Source of the DNA: Branchiostoma floridae
Lineage: Eukaryota; Chordata; Leptocardii; Amphioxiformes; Branchiostomatidae
Length of the DNA: 64,000 bases
Assembly (NCBI RefSeq): GCF_000003815.2
Contig: NC_049980.1
Span: 16,098,045 to 16,162,044, forward strand
Direction: 5' to 3'
The first letter of the stretch is position 1. Each line of letters begins with the position of its first letter. Below the pieces are notes generated by a model. The model did no database searches, was not told where the DNA came from, and worked only from the letters and a program-made list of their open reading frames with translations. The translations under genes were made by a program, and so were the position numbers. This document shows positions 29,201 to 39,913 of this stretch, piece after piece.

Positions 29201-31604
29201 TACTGATGTGGAACTTCTACAATCTCATGAATTACAACTTCCAGAAAAATTGCTGCGGTATGGAGTAAACTGGCTGACGGAATGAGTTTCCAGACTTCGT
29301 AGTCTGAGGACTCTTTACTTTAAACCGTTGTATTTTCGAAATCAAAGAAGACTCAAGGCTGACGTTCAACCCCCTTTGCGAGCGTCTAGAACTTTGTAGC
29401 CCGAGGAAGAGACGTTTACCTTGTTTCTGGGGAACATACTTTAGGTACAAAGTTATTACCCCATTCCAGACAGTAAAGGTAGATTATGGACGTCATAAGG
29501 CATTGCCGCCCTACTGATGGACGCAGATGATGTTTTTCAATTCCATCCACTGGCCAGTCGAGACGACCAGATCTACGTTATTATGGATACCAATCATTCG
29601 GTGCTATCTCTCATGTATATGGTTGCATCTCTCTGAAATCGTCTGGTGCAATTAGAGACCGGGTTTCATCGATGCCGTACCCTGTGCTCACGGCCTTGTT
29701 ATACTAATATTTGAGAGGTAACTGAGGGCATGACAGAAGGCACCTCAACCGTTGCATGTTCCAAAAGAGATGCATTGCCGCAAGGAGATCGATACGGTTA
29801 CCGAACCCGGACAAGTAACGTGATATGGTCTGATCCCTGGTGGGCTGTGCTGAATTTGGCATGAAAAGCTGCCAGGAGGTGCAAGTCAAGTAGCAGATAA
29901 GACCTCACGGCGAATAAGGCGAACACAGCAGAAAGAAGCGGACCTGGATCCGGAGATGCTGCCATCTTCATGCTGCATACGCTAACAAGCCGTATGAAAT
30001 GAATTGCCAGTTCCCATGGTGTTAAGGTAAGCTTCGGACCATTGATACAGTCAAGACGAACAGCGGCATGAGCAGGCTTTTGATAAAACCTGGAGAATGC
30101 CAGGGAAGGTTAGGGCGTGTGTTGTTTGCGCGGTGATCAAATTTTACTGGGTGCTGTATGACCCCGCGATAACACTCTCCAAAATGATTTGTAATGTAGT
30201 GTAACACATCATGGTCCTAACGTTGACAATACTTACATTCTGGGAGAATGCCTACTCTCCTATACAAAGAAGTAGATTACGCAATGCTACAATTATAACT
30301 TCAGGAATCAAAGCTTGGTTATAATATCAATTCCTCAGGATAAATCGATGAAATGGAATCAAAGAAGGTTGGTAATTCCAGTCCTTGTAAGCTGTCTAGA
30401 AAGACACGGAGAAGCAAAAAACCTTTATAAATGGAAAATGTTGACATCTTTTTTTTTTCTTTGTACTCCCTCGAATACCCTTTATAGATCTTAATATAAA
30501 TCTTATCATTCATTCATTTTCTGCCTGGGATCGCACTACGTGACTAAGTATCGAGGGTAGTTAGCCGCTGATAGACCTGATACACTTTCCATGAACTTAG
30601 CGAAGGGGTTGCAGGTCTATCTCATTTTATATATAATGATCTATAACATGACGTTCGGTGGCAGGAAGCGGTAACGTAATGAAGGATTAGCAGCTTCAGC
30701 AAAGTTGGAAAAGTTTGTTATATATTTGAATTAATAATTCTTTACTTCATTTCTTTCAACACAAATGTCGTAAGAGTACACGCCGGGTTGTGAGTACCAG
30801 TCCCGAGTGAGTGATTATCGCGTTCCTGATTACCGCTGACATGTAGGTACTGGCTTTTAAGTTAACAATCGGCGCGGTTGAACTGAATTGCGGGGTTTCC
30901 TTGTCCCAATTATCTTACTGTACATGCATCACAGACGGATGTGATTCATCATAGGTTGGAGAATGATGAGAATGGCGATAGAGATTTAGAATGAAGGTAA
31001 TTTATATCATGAGGCAACAGTACGTGGTCAGCTGCTGTGTGGTGATATAGATACGTCCTGACACATATAGATGATAAATGATGATAAATGATTCTATATC
31101 AAAGATATAGGGATGAATTTCATGGCAGGAGAGGGATCGATTGTACTTTGCTATGGGATATGTTCGAAACCTCCGTTATAAGGAGCTACGTATTCCATTT
31201 GCTGTTGATGAATACCAGCAAATAACAAAAATTGCCAGTGTCAAATGTTGCAATTTCCAGAAAATACTTTCGTCAAGCACGTATTTGCCTTCATCCACAC
31301 GCTCTGAGAATGGCTTTTGAGAATTGCTTTTAGCAAAATATTTTCAGGTAATTATCTGCTCTGGGTCAAGCCTTGCTCAAAAGCAAGAGCATCAATCTTC
31401 CAATGTGACGCTGAAGGCCAGTCGGAAATTACTGGTCCGAAGAAACTTGTGTAATTTTCAATAATTTCACCAATCATTCAATTTTCATCTTAAATGTAAT
31501 GTGGCAGGCAGGTGAAAATAAATACGTAATTGAATTTTGAAACTTTCGAAATGGTGCGAAAATCATAAAAACCACATAGAATTTGGCTATATGCAGAAGA
31601 GAGT

Positions 31605-31926
31605 TTTTCATTTCATGAAAAGCCCCTTATGCCTACTTCTCCGACCGATATAAGGACAGGGAGACAAGAATTCAACTGACACACTTGGCATCTTTGGCGG
31701 AAAAACAGGTATATTGTCAAGATTGGCATACAGAATGGAAAAAACATAGAATCATTACATAAATATGTATCATTCTCAATATTTGGCAACACGCCAAATG
31801 GTTACCATGACAACGGTTCCATATATCTCGTGAAAAGGTTTTTCGTATAAAGGTCACATGCCAATCATACAAGTTTACGAACATTATAAGATTTCCAACA
31901 TAATTTGAGTACTGGTTTACCACCAC
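31605..31926. repeat. 322-bp direct repeat, copy A1
   Basis: Essentially identical to 38443-38764. Starts TTTTCATTTCATGAAAAGCC and ends GTTTACCACCAC. Contains the small hairpin ATTTGGC-AACAC-GCCAAAT. Near identity implies a young element. Confidence 0.92.
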
Positions 31927-32932
31927 TTAAACGTTAAAAACGTTAAAAACAAGAAATGTTCAATAAACTGAAATGTGGCGAAGGTGAACAAACAAAACGT
32001 CTGAGCTAGTTTCTATACAACAGTCTGAAACGACTTTTTAGGTGCGATGCTGAAATATTGACGTAATGCAAATGTTGCCTAGGATCTGTAGAGTATTGTA
32101 GGGTACGTTTAGAGAAAAATACTGGCATATTATGAAAGTAACCTGAGCAGCATGGCTGTAACTTAGACTAACAGTGTCGATCGCTTTATTTATAAATCTA
32201 ACTTCGTATCCTTGAGTATTGTAAACTATCTGTTTTTTCCCTATACAGCGTTAGCATAAAATTGTTTACCGTAAAGTGACATGGAGTGACACCTGGTAAT
32301 ACATTTGGCTACGGAGGAACGACAGAAAGAAAAGTTTCTATTGAGTTAGCATACATTTATGTGCTGTAAGGTAGTATGGAATTACGCAAGGTAATACATT
32401 CATAACTGGGAGACTACTCAGGGACTAAGAATCAACAAATCTACTTATTATAAGAGTATAGCTATGCTATCCAGTTTGGTTTAGAAAACAAACAAACCTG
32501 TACTAGTCAGCTGTTATTATCAGAACTAAGGTAACTCACCGTATACCGGCATAAAAGCCGCACTGGCCAGGTGTTCAATACAGGCATGGAGCTAGCTATT
32601 GCTATCATAACCTTGAGCAGGGCACCCTAAACGTTGTATTCCAATGTAGCTTGGTTTAGGATGCAAGCAGGGAACTTACTGTTGTTATCGAACTCTGGGT
32701 AACTCACCCTGTTCAAATGTTGTAGTTGATCAGACATATGGGTAACACACCATGTATCAAGGCTGTAGGGTAACTCACCCTATGTAGGGGTTTCAGTCTA
32801 AAGTTGATAATTCTTATTGGTGAGGTTGAGTAGGTATCAACCTATTGTGCCGTTAGCCGATTATACCCGTTTAAGGGTCTATTAGGGATCTTTTTCAGCT
32901 GTTCAAGTACGAACCAGGTGCCTTCTATGGAG

Positions 32933-34680
32933 TTAAGTGCGAATATATTTTTTAAATGCATCTGAGGTCCATCTCCCTAGTAGCCGAAGGTTCGAATCCG
33001 AAACCCCCTGCAAAGCTGCTTGCGTAGCAGCTCCAATTCGGAAGGAATGCGAGGTGTATTTTTGTGGATCGAGTTTGACTTGCAGGACACAGGCTCTTAA
33101 TGCCTTGGCAAAGTTATCGCTGGTAACAGGGCAACCATCCCTACGTTGGAACAGGTACCCCGGGTTCCTTCCCCGTAGTTGGAGGTACTTAGCAAGGCTT
33201 ACCACCGGGCAGTGCGGACTTTCTGGGTGTGGTTGGATCTGGATGGTGGATTGGGCTGAAGGACTGCTGTGTTTGTACGTCTTAAACTGTACCAAGAAGG
33301 AAGTTAGGCCACTATTAGAGTCCAGATTACCCCTGAGGTCCGCTAAGGTCAGAGTGTGTTGGGAAGAATTAGTTACGAGGGGGGTTCAATAAGTTCTTGG
33401 CCTCACCAAGAAATAACAAGCACAACTCAGATTTTCAGGCACAACTTCATAGTATGAAGTCTTTTATCAATATCCTCCAAATTTCAAATCATTGGAGTCA
33501 TTACTTTCCAGGCATTCGTTTTTCCTAAATTAGAAGGTAAGTGGCGAGAAAAAAGTTGTGTGAATTGTGATCAGACATGTGTGGGTCTAGTTTCCCATGC
33601 CATAAATTAACAAAAGACGTTGTCAAAATGTTTGATAATGATTCTCTTCCTATTTCAAGCAAAAAGAATTGGGTTTCTAACTTCCAGCAGCGCAAATTGA
33701 CCCACACACTCAGGTCAGGTCAATTGTCCACGTTTTTTTCCTTCTCCCTCACCTAACGTTACTGGGTGTCGCCTGCAAAGTAATGATCACACTAATTTGA
33801 ATTTTGGTACATATTTATATAAGACTTTATACTTGACATCTATGCTTCGAAATCTGAGCTGTGCTTATTTTTTCTCGGTAAAGTCGGGGACTTATTGATA
33901 ACCCCACGTACATGTATAAAGTCTTATATAAATGTGTACCAAAATTCAAATTATTGTGATCATCATGTTGCAGGCGACACCCAGTAACGTTAGGTAAGGG
34001 ATAACGAAAAAAAAAGGTGGACAATTGATCTGCAACCTGAGGTGTGAGGTCAAATTGTCTGATCACACTTCACCCTTCTTTTTCTCCCCACTTACCTTCT
34101 AATTTAGAAAAAAACGAATGCCTGGAAAGTAATGACTCCAATGATTTGTAATTTGGAGGATATTGATAAAAGACTTCATACTATGAAGTTGTGCCTGAAA
34201 ATCTGAGTTGTGCTTGTTATTTCTTGGTGAGGCCAAGAACTTATTGAACCCCCCTCGTACCGTTACTTCGCTTATGCGAGCTAAAGAGTAGAACATAAAC
34301 GTGAACATTGCCTCATACAGGCACTGATTGTAGTACGTGGTCTTTATGAACTTCAAGGCATCAATCAATTGGGAAAGAATAGGAGGCGTTATGGGCAACC
34401 TTCCGTCGGGTACGTGGTTCTTTTGTATTGAGTGCATCAACTTGCGAACGACGAAAGTAGAAGTGGGGTCTTGTAGATTTTGGATTTTGTGAATGAAACC
34501 TATAGCTGAAAGTTTAGATGCTATCGACGCTGGGGCAAATCCCTTACTATGTAAGTAGGAAATAAACTGGCATACTATAGGCTCTGGAATAGGGGGCTTG
34601 ATATTGGCTGTACAGTGGATTTCAAGGCTGAATTGACGGAAATGCTGCCACGCCAGGCGATAAGCTGAGATTGTAGTAGG
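32933..34680 (-). pseudogene. Tyrosine recombinase of the retrotransposon, split by an 882-bp insertion
   Basis: Same frame as RT, after three in-frame stops (34711, 34699, 34681). 5' half: ISAYRLAWQHFRQFS, VPDGRLPITPPILSQL, FMFYSLARISEVTV, carrying the first catalytic Arg. The fold-back element 33376-34257 interrupts it; then TNSSQHTLTLADLRGNLDS, FLVQFKTYKH, YLFQRRDGCPVTSDNF, and SHSFRIGAATQA (H-x-x-R), LLGRWTSDAFKKYIRT (catalytic Tyr). All active-site residues are present, so decay is limited to the insertion and the stops. Its role would be to integrate a circular DNA copy. Confidence 0.88.
33376..34257. mobile_element. Mariner-type fold-back element at a TA inside the recombinase gene
   Basis: Ends CGAGGGGGGTTCAATAAG and its exact reverse complement, with TA on both sides (33374-33375, 34258-34259). 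The first ~150 bp of each side match almost perfectly, and inner parts (33710-33840 against 33905-34040) match as a second inverted pair, so nearly the whole element folds on itself. No transposase. TA duplication is typical of Tc1/mariner. Removal with one TA restores ACG GTA ACT and the recombinase frame. Confidence 0.88.
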
Positions 34681-34710
34681 TTAGAAGGATGGACCACGCT
34701 AGTTATACGA

Positions 34711-36255
34711 CTAGTCGATTAAGCTGCTGGCAGGGAGATGGGGAGGCACCCTGACCGGATGAGTTGCCATGTGTGGGTATTTCCTGCGGAACCGCTCTAC
34801 CTGTAGGCGAGATAGACAGTCAGCCATCGTGTTATGTGTTCCCGGTATGTGCTCAGCTCGACATCTAATATTTCGGCGGAGGCTTATAAGAACAAATCTT
34901 CGAACCAAGGGCATTATCCTGGGGTTCCGTGACGTCTGTTTATTGATTATGTGCACCAGGGCAAGGTTGTCAGTGTGTAACAAAATACTTTGGTTCGCCC
35001 ATTCCTTGCCCCAGATATGGAAAGCCAGCACAATTGGATAAAATTCTAATATTGTAATATTCGTCGAGTGTAGTGCCTGTGGCCAAGCTCCATAAAGCCA
35101 TTCTGTGCCATAAACTGCGCCATAACCTAACGATCCTGCTGCATCTGTATACAGGTTTAACGTGGAGTCCGTAGTAAATTGGTCGTCAACAAAGAAGGAT
35201 TTTCCATTAAAGGTGTCAAGGAAATGACCCCACATTTGTAAGTCAAGCCTTACCCCACTGTTGATGTGAATAGGGCCTGTTTTGTATGTCCTATTCCTGG
35301 TTAGATCAATCAATCTTCTTAAGAAAGCGCGCCCTGGCACAACTACTTGACATACGTGATTGAGTAGTCCGACAAGGGACTGCACTTGTTTTAAGGAAAC
35401 TGAGGAGCGCAGGAGGAATTCTTGAATAGTTTCTTTGCACTTTTGTAATTTGTCAATGGGCAATCTCGCCTCCATCAATCTTGTGTCGAGTTCTATGCCT
35501 AGAAATGACATAGTCGTATCTGGGTAGTAGGTTTTTTCCTCCGAAAGAGGAACCCCTACTTCCTGACACATATTGCTAAATGCTACCAAGTCTCGTTCGC
35601 AAGATGAGTATGCGTGGTTTGCGAACAAGAAATCGTCTAATATGTGGGTAGGGAAGCGTATATTGAGTTTGTTTACCGCTATCCACTCAAGGGCCGAACT
35701 AATAGCCTCAAAAATTGAACAAGATATTGAAGCTCCCATTGGCAGGCATCGATCATAATAGAAACCATTGTCTAAATAGAATCCTAATAGGTGGTGGTCG
35801 TTAGGATGTATGGGAACAATACGAAAGGCTGATTCCACATCCGTTTTTGCTAGAAAACATCCTGGTCCTAGCAATTTTATGTGTCGGATAGCATTGTCTA
35901 TATTGGCATAAGAAACCGAGGATAGCTCTTTAGGAATACCGTTATTCACTGCTTTCCCCGGGGGATGCGACAAGTCATGTATTATCCGATACTTTCCTGG
36001 GGCTTTTTTGGGAACCGCATAAATGGGAGAAATGAATAGGTTCGGAAATGGTTTATCTGCGAATGGACCCACTATACGTCCTTGTTCCAGTTCAGACTGA
36101 AGTTTCTCAAAAATAATTGGAAGTTGTGCTGGATTGGGGGACATGACTTTGGAAGGAAAGTAATTTCGAGGTCCAAAATACTCCAATGGAAATCCATAGG
36201 TAAAGCCTTTGATGATGTAATCTTTTTCCCTGTCGGGGTACCCTTCTAGAAACAA
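34711..36255 (-). CDS. Retrotransposon reverse transcriptase-RNase H (about 514 aa, likely longer by frameshift)
   Basis: The frame is open upstream of 36255 into gag (TTPVIAKKLSLFLEGYPDRE), the usual DIRS opening, so expression by frameshift or re-initiation is likely. RT blocks: IYAVPKKAPGKYRIIHDLS, FLAKTDVESAFRIVPIHP, CLPMGASISCSIFEAI, then HILDDFLF, where the catalytic pair is in L-D-D. RNase H: NLYTDAAGSLGYGAVYG, ILEFYPIVLA, LLHTDNLALV, HIPGTHNTMADCLSR, giving the D-E-D-D set. It copies the element RNA. It ends SSLID-stop. Confidence 0.93.
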   Translation of the reverse strand: MFLEGYPDREKDYIIKGFTYGFPLEYFGPRNYFPSKVMSPNPAQLPIIFEKLQSELEQGRIVGPFADKPFPNLFISPIYAVPKKAPGKYRIIHDLSHPPGKAVNNGIPKELSSVSYANIDNAIRHIKLLGPGCFLAKTDVESAFRIVPIHPNDHHLLGFYLDNGFYYDRCLPMGASISCSIFEAISSALEWIAVNKLNIRFPTHILDDFLFANHAYSSCERDLVAFSNMCQEVGVPLSEEKTYYPDTTMSFLGIELDTRLMEARLPIDKLQKCKETIQEFLLRSSVSLKQVQSLVGLLNHVCQVVVPGRAFLRRLIDLTRNRTYKTGPIHINSGVRLDLQMWGHFLDTFNGKSFFVDDQFTTDSTLNLYTDAAGSLGYGAVYGTEWLYGAWPQALHSTNITILEFYPIVLAFHIWGKEWANQSILLHTDNLALVHIINKQTSRNPRIMPLVRRFVLISLRRNIRCRAEHIPGTHNTMADCLSRLQVERFRRKYPHMATHPVRVPPHLPASSLID

Positions 36256-36265
36256 ACTAAGCTTC

Positions 36266-37471
36266 TTAGCGATTACGGGTGTTGTTATTTCTGAGCTGAG
36301 CCTTCTTGGGGCAGTTGGGCTCCTTGTGTGGCCCTGAACAGGTGGGGCAGGAGTGCTTGTAAGGGCAACCTGTCGTGGAGCACTGGCCTCCGGGGAGGTG
36401 ATATTGAAAGCAGTAGCCTCTGGGTATTTTGTTGGTCTTGGGAAAGGAGGGCTTGGGGGAAGAAGATGCTAGTGCCAAGCTACTGAAGGCATCAACGTAC
36501 AGCTGCGGATGTGGGACATCCCATGGTAGGTTTGGGTTGATCTGTCTTAGCTGTCTGAAGTACATATCGTACTTACCCCACTGCGCACCTCGGTCTGCCA
36601 TGGATCGGATCAAGTACCCGTAAGAGATTAACTGGGTACTGCGCAGAACATGCTTCTGGACATAGATATACTGGTAAATCGCGAATGCGTTTGACCATTG
36701 TGCTAAGGAAAGGGAGTTCTTACTGTCCTCTACATTGTTTGCCACCGTCAAAGTTGGGAGTCCTGCTAATGGTTCCAGGTTGATGTTGAATTGCGCTTTG
36801 GGACGATGAGTTGGCAATAAGTGTTTGAATTCCACATATTTATCTAGCCAAATTTTCTCCTTCGTTGGTTCTGGTATTCCAGTGTCCAGAGGTAAGTGAA
36901 CTCCCGTTTTATAGAGCTCACCGCTAAGGACAGATTCTATGGCAGGAGTCCCAACTACTGACGCTGGTTGGTTAAGAGCGGAGGCATTAACTGTCTTAGT
37001 AAGAGAGGATGTACCTAGAATGCTGGAAGCCAGGGTCGAGCCTAGGCCTGGGATGAGGGCGTTTGGGTTGATGGACGGAAGAGATGGGGGCTGAGGATCC
37101 AGTGCCCCACTTGTGGTAGCTATTGGCAACACGCCAGGGGTATCGGTTACATGGGTTACAGTCACTGAGCTAGGAGAGGTGTTAAGACCTACAAGTCCTG
37201 CTGACCCTCCGTCTGTTGGTAACGCACCTGGAGTCTGGGGGTCACTGGAATTTGTAGAGTTCAGTTTGTTCGCTATCTGCGTAGTAACTTGTTGCAAGTC
37301 CTCTAGTTGCTTTTGTAGAAACTTCATTGTCAGCTTGGGTTTATCCGGAGCCTTGCGAGTAGGTTGCGGGGGTGCATCCTCTGGAGATGGCTGATCTCCT
37401 CGCTCCGTCGGGGACGGATCATCCCCGGCTTCCGGCCTCGCTGCTTTGCGTGCCTTCTTCCTTGGAGGCAT
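36266..37471 (-). CDS. Retrotransposon gag-like protein (401 aa)
   Basis: Begins MPPRKKARKAARPEAGDD, a basic, Pro-rich head, then a coiled-coil-like LTMKFLQKQLEDLQQVTTQI, a long Ser/Thr/Pro spacer, and a structured part LDKYVEFKHLLPTHRP. The C-terminus carries Cys/His clusters (GYCFQYHLPGGQCSTTGC, then CPTCSGPHKEPNC), the knuckle pattern of DIRS gag proteins, for binding the element's RNA. The end overlaps the RT frame (CGT AAT CGC TAA in gag reads GTA ATC GCT AAG in RT). No internal stop, so this part still looks intact. Confidence 0.85.
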   Translation of the reverse strand: MPPRKKARKAARPEAGDDPSPTERGDQPSPEDAPPQPTRKAPDKPKLTMKFLQKQLEDLQQVTTQIANKLNSTNSSDPQTPGALPTDGGSAGLVGLNTSPSSVTVTHVTDTPGVLPIATTSGALDPQPPSLPSINPNALIPGLGSTLASSILGTSSLTKTVNASALNQPASVVGTPAIESVLSGELYKTGVHLPLDTGIPEPTKEKIWLDKYVEFKHLLPTHRPKAQFNINLEPLAGLPTLTVANNVEDSKNSLSLAQWSNAFAIYQYIYVQKHVLRSTQLISYGYLIRSMADRGAQWGKYDMYFRQLRQINPNLPWDVPHPQLYVDAFSSLALASSSPKPSFPKTNKIPRGYCFQYHLPGGQCSTTGCPYKHSCPTCSGPHKEPNCPKKAQLRNNNTRNR

Positions 37472-37710
37472 TACTGGGGCTCGACAATAGTAAAGCGTTA
37501 AGACAGTGAGCAGAGTAATACATCAGGACAAATTTTGTATGCATGATGACACATTCCTAGTTATATCGATTGTATTGGAGTGTCATGCCGGGTATCTGAG
37601 AAATGCGGTATAACGGTGAAAAAGCAAACCGTCAGATACAAAGGTTATTTAAGTCACTGTGGTTCTTGGACAACCCGCCCCGACAAAGCCATGCACCAAA
37701 TAAATCACAT

Positions 37711-38032
37711 GTACGGACAGGTACAGTAACAGTACCCCGACAAAATCATGTGATAAAACAAGCAGTTACTTGTGAACCACGCATGTACGGACAGGTACCC
37801 TGTTAGTACCCCGACAAAGTCATGCGTTAAATAATCACATGTACGGACAGGTACCCGGCCCGTACCCCGACAAGATCATGTGAATCAAACAATTGCTTGT
37901 GAACAAAGATCATGTGATATAAACAAGCAATTGACGCATGTACGGACAGGTATCTTCATAGTACCCCGACAAAATCATGCGTAAATAGTCACAAGTATGG
38001 ACAGGTACACTAAACGGTACCTGGACAAAGGG
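37711..38032. repeat. Array of five GTACGGACAGGTAC / GTACCCCGACAAA units upstream of gag
   Basis: Cores at about 37713, 37783, 37839, 37938 and 37997, the last diverged (AGTATGGACAGGTAC). Each has CATGTACGGACAGGTAC, 5-9 bases, then GTACCCCGACAAA.TCATG, so CATG..GTAC at one side mirrors GTAC..CATG at the other. Spacers of about 20-60 bases share TTAAATA.TCAC or AACAAGCAATT. It lies about 240 bp upstream of the gag start on the minus strand, in the 5' leader. Confidence 0.85.
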
Positions 38033-38284
38033 CACGTGATATGTATACCAACATCTGTTTGGGAACAGACATTGATATTAGTCCAACGACTTTCCTATAA
38101 ATTGATATCCACATGAAGGTACATCTGCGGTATTGTTTGTTGTGAATTTGAATTATGCGTAAACTTTGAATGAAGATCTGAAATTTGTGCTTGAGTACAT
38201 ATAGGTGAAATGAAAAACAAAGCACAAAAGAAAGGCAACAAATGTTGTCGACGTTCTGGCTTTTCTATAGGGGTTGGGTGTGGG

Positions 38285-38314
38285 GGGAAATGCAAACACA
38301 GCCGCTCAGTAAAC
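38285..38314. repeat. 30-bp direct repeat, copy B1
   Basis: Begins GGGAAATGCAAACACAGCCG; all 30 bases recur at 39914-39943. Neighbouring bases differ at once on the right side. Confidence 0.8.
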
Positions 38315-38442
38315 GGCGTGTTTCGACTGACCTGTCTAGCTCAGAACATATTCCCGCCTTTCCTCGTAGCCAATGGGAATCGAATGAACACGTGAACAGG
38401 GCATGGTGACTGGGAACGTCTCCGAATCCGGCTTAAGCTGTA

Positions 38443-38764
38443 TTTTCATTTCATGAAAAGCCCCTTATGCCTACTTCTCCGACCGATATAAGGACAGGGA
38501 GACAAGAATTCAACTGACACACTTGGCATCTTTGGCGGAAAAACAGGTATATTGTCAAGATTGGCATACAGAATGGAAAAAACATAGAATCATTACATAA
38601 ATATGTATCATTCTCAATATTTGGCAACACGCCAAATGGTTACCATGACAACGGTTCCATATATCTCGTGAAAAGGTTTTTCGTATAAAGGTCACATGCC
38701 AATCATACAAGTTTACGAACATTATAAGATTTCCAACATAATTTGAGTACTGGTTTACCACCAC
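38443..38764. repeat. 322-bp direct repeat, copy A2
   Basis: Second copy of the same repeat in the same orientation, between gag and the SGNH frame. About 6.8 kb separates the two copies. Confidence 0.92.
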
Positions 38765-39075
38765 CAAAAGCCATCGCGCCTAACAAGTGGCAGGGGAAAT
38801 CTGACTGCAAAACCCTCCTGTCTATTAGTCCGCCAAAGAGCCAATCAGGCAATAAGGGGCTAAGAAGTGTAGGGTGAGGGAATGTAAATGAATAGCCTTG
38901 CTTTCTGACTGATAAACGAGTATTAAAACATTTGAAGATTTCGTTAGTTTTCAAAAATGTCGCCAAATATCAAGTTACTTTTGTTCTACTCACCGCGTGT
39001 TGAGGGGCCAGGGCGAGGGGGGTGGGGGGTGATTCAATGTATAAATGTCCAATTGAAAATGTATTTTAGAGGGAA

Positions 39076-39672
39076 TTAAATGCCCTTTGTTGCTGTTAAG
39101 GCCCCCCTGATGGACTTGAAGTGAAGATACATCCCGTAAGGGGACAGGTGGTGTCCGTCTTTTGCAAAATATTCTGGGCAATGCCTATTAACAAGGCGGA
39201 CATGTGCCCATGTAGACATGTGAGGAGTGTTGGCCACCTCATGTCTCAAAGCGTCAAGGTACCTACCTAGGCACTGATTGTACGGTATGTTTGGTGGGTT
39301 AAATACCCGTGGGAGAGGTTCTCCAACAATGATATGTCTGGCATTAGCCCGGTTTCTGATTACACTTGCCATACCAACTATGCGTAAAGCCACTATCTCA
39401 GGCTCCCAGAAGAGCTCACACAGATCATTGGACCCTAACTCAAGGTAGACATCATCCACGGTTGGCAGGGCCTTACACATTTGGTCGAAGTTCGAAACTT
39501 TGCCGCCAGACAAGGACATCCATTTTACATCGGTGTTTTCCAACCAAAAATCTCTACTCACTACTCGGCCTGATGCTGATTCGGTTCTGCTTTCAACAAA
39601 AGCATCCAGTCTGCGTATGAACGAGTGCCCTATGATTAGTATTCGTCTTTTTCTGTGACCAACTTCTGCCAT
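39076..39672 (-). CDS. SGNH/GDSL-type hydrolase of the retrotransposon (198 aa)
   Basis: Short alpha/beta hydrolase-like protein. Blocks: RILIIGHSFIRRLD (catalytic Ser in G-H-S), MSLSGGKVSNF (oxyanion Gly), VYLELGSNDLCEL (G-S-N-D block III), and FAKDGHHLSPYGMYLHF (D-x-x-H, here D-G-H-H). All four SGNH residues are kept. Such frames occur in Ngaro and some other retroelements, where an esterase role is proposed but the substrate is unknown. Here it sits upstream of gag rather than after the recombinase. A host gene captured by chance is less likely because it lies between the A2 and B2 repeats. Confidence 0.85.
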   Translation of the reverse strand: MAEVGHRKRRILIIGHSFIRRLDAFVESRTESASGRVVSRDFWLENTDVKWMSLSGGKVSNFDQMCKALPTVDDVYLELGSNDLCELFWEPEIVALRIVGMASVIRNRANARHIIVGEPLPRVFNPPNIPYNQCLGRYLDALRHEVANTPHMSTWAHVRLVNRHCPEYFAKDGHHLSPYGMYLHFKSIRGALTATKGI

Positions 39673-39913
39673 GTCGTACTAAGAATCAAAAGCAACGCCT
39701 ACTGTAAGAGTTTAGCAACAAGAGAACAGCCGAACTTCTGGGGGCCCCGTCACAGCTGCACAAAGCAGCGACAAAAAACTGGAAATAGAGACGACTCACC
39801 GTCTTTGCCAGAGATTCCGACCGGGAATAATCAGTCAAGAGTGTAGTCTCAAAGCAGAATACAGAGGGGGCAGAAATTGCCAACGCAAAGGATGCCAGAA
39901 CGGAAAATGCAAC

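Larger units (their letters stand above)
22727..31604. other. Gene-poor region
   Basis: Includes one N gap and the SINE-like fragment. Open frames stay under 140 codons and none carries a family motif. 28720-29037 (-) has a somewhat protein-like sequence (DDVLLIPVRAIIVHPRDVKN) but no clear splice borders, so it is not called. Confidence 0.45.

Noticed and set aside
32937-33392. 151-codon plus-strand frame
   Set aside because: It is the antisense shadow of the recombinase C-terminal half, which shows clear active-site motifs on the minus strand.
37711-38032. The regularly spaced repeat array as a CRISPR array
   Set aside because: The context is an animal retrotransposon leader; repeat lengths and spacers are irregular and there are no cas genes.
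31717-38767. Two near-identical small frames (69-70 codons) as a paralogous gene pair
   Set aside because: They are the two copies of the 322-bp direct repeat of the retrotransposon.
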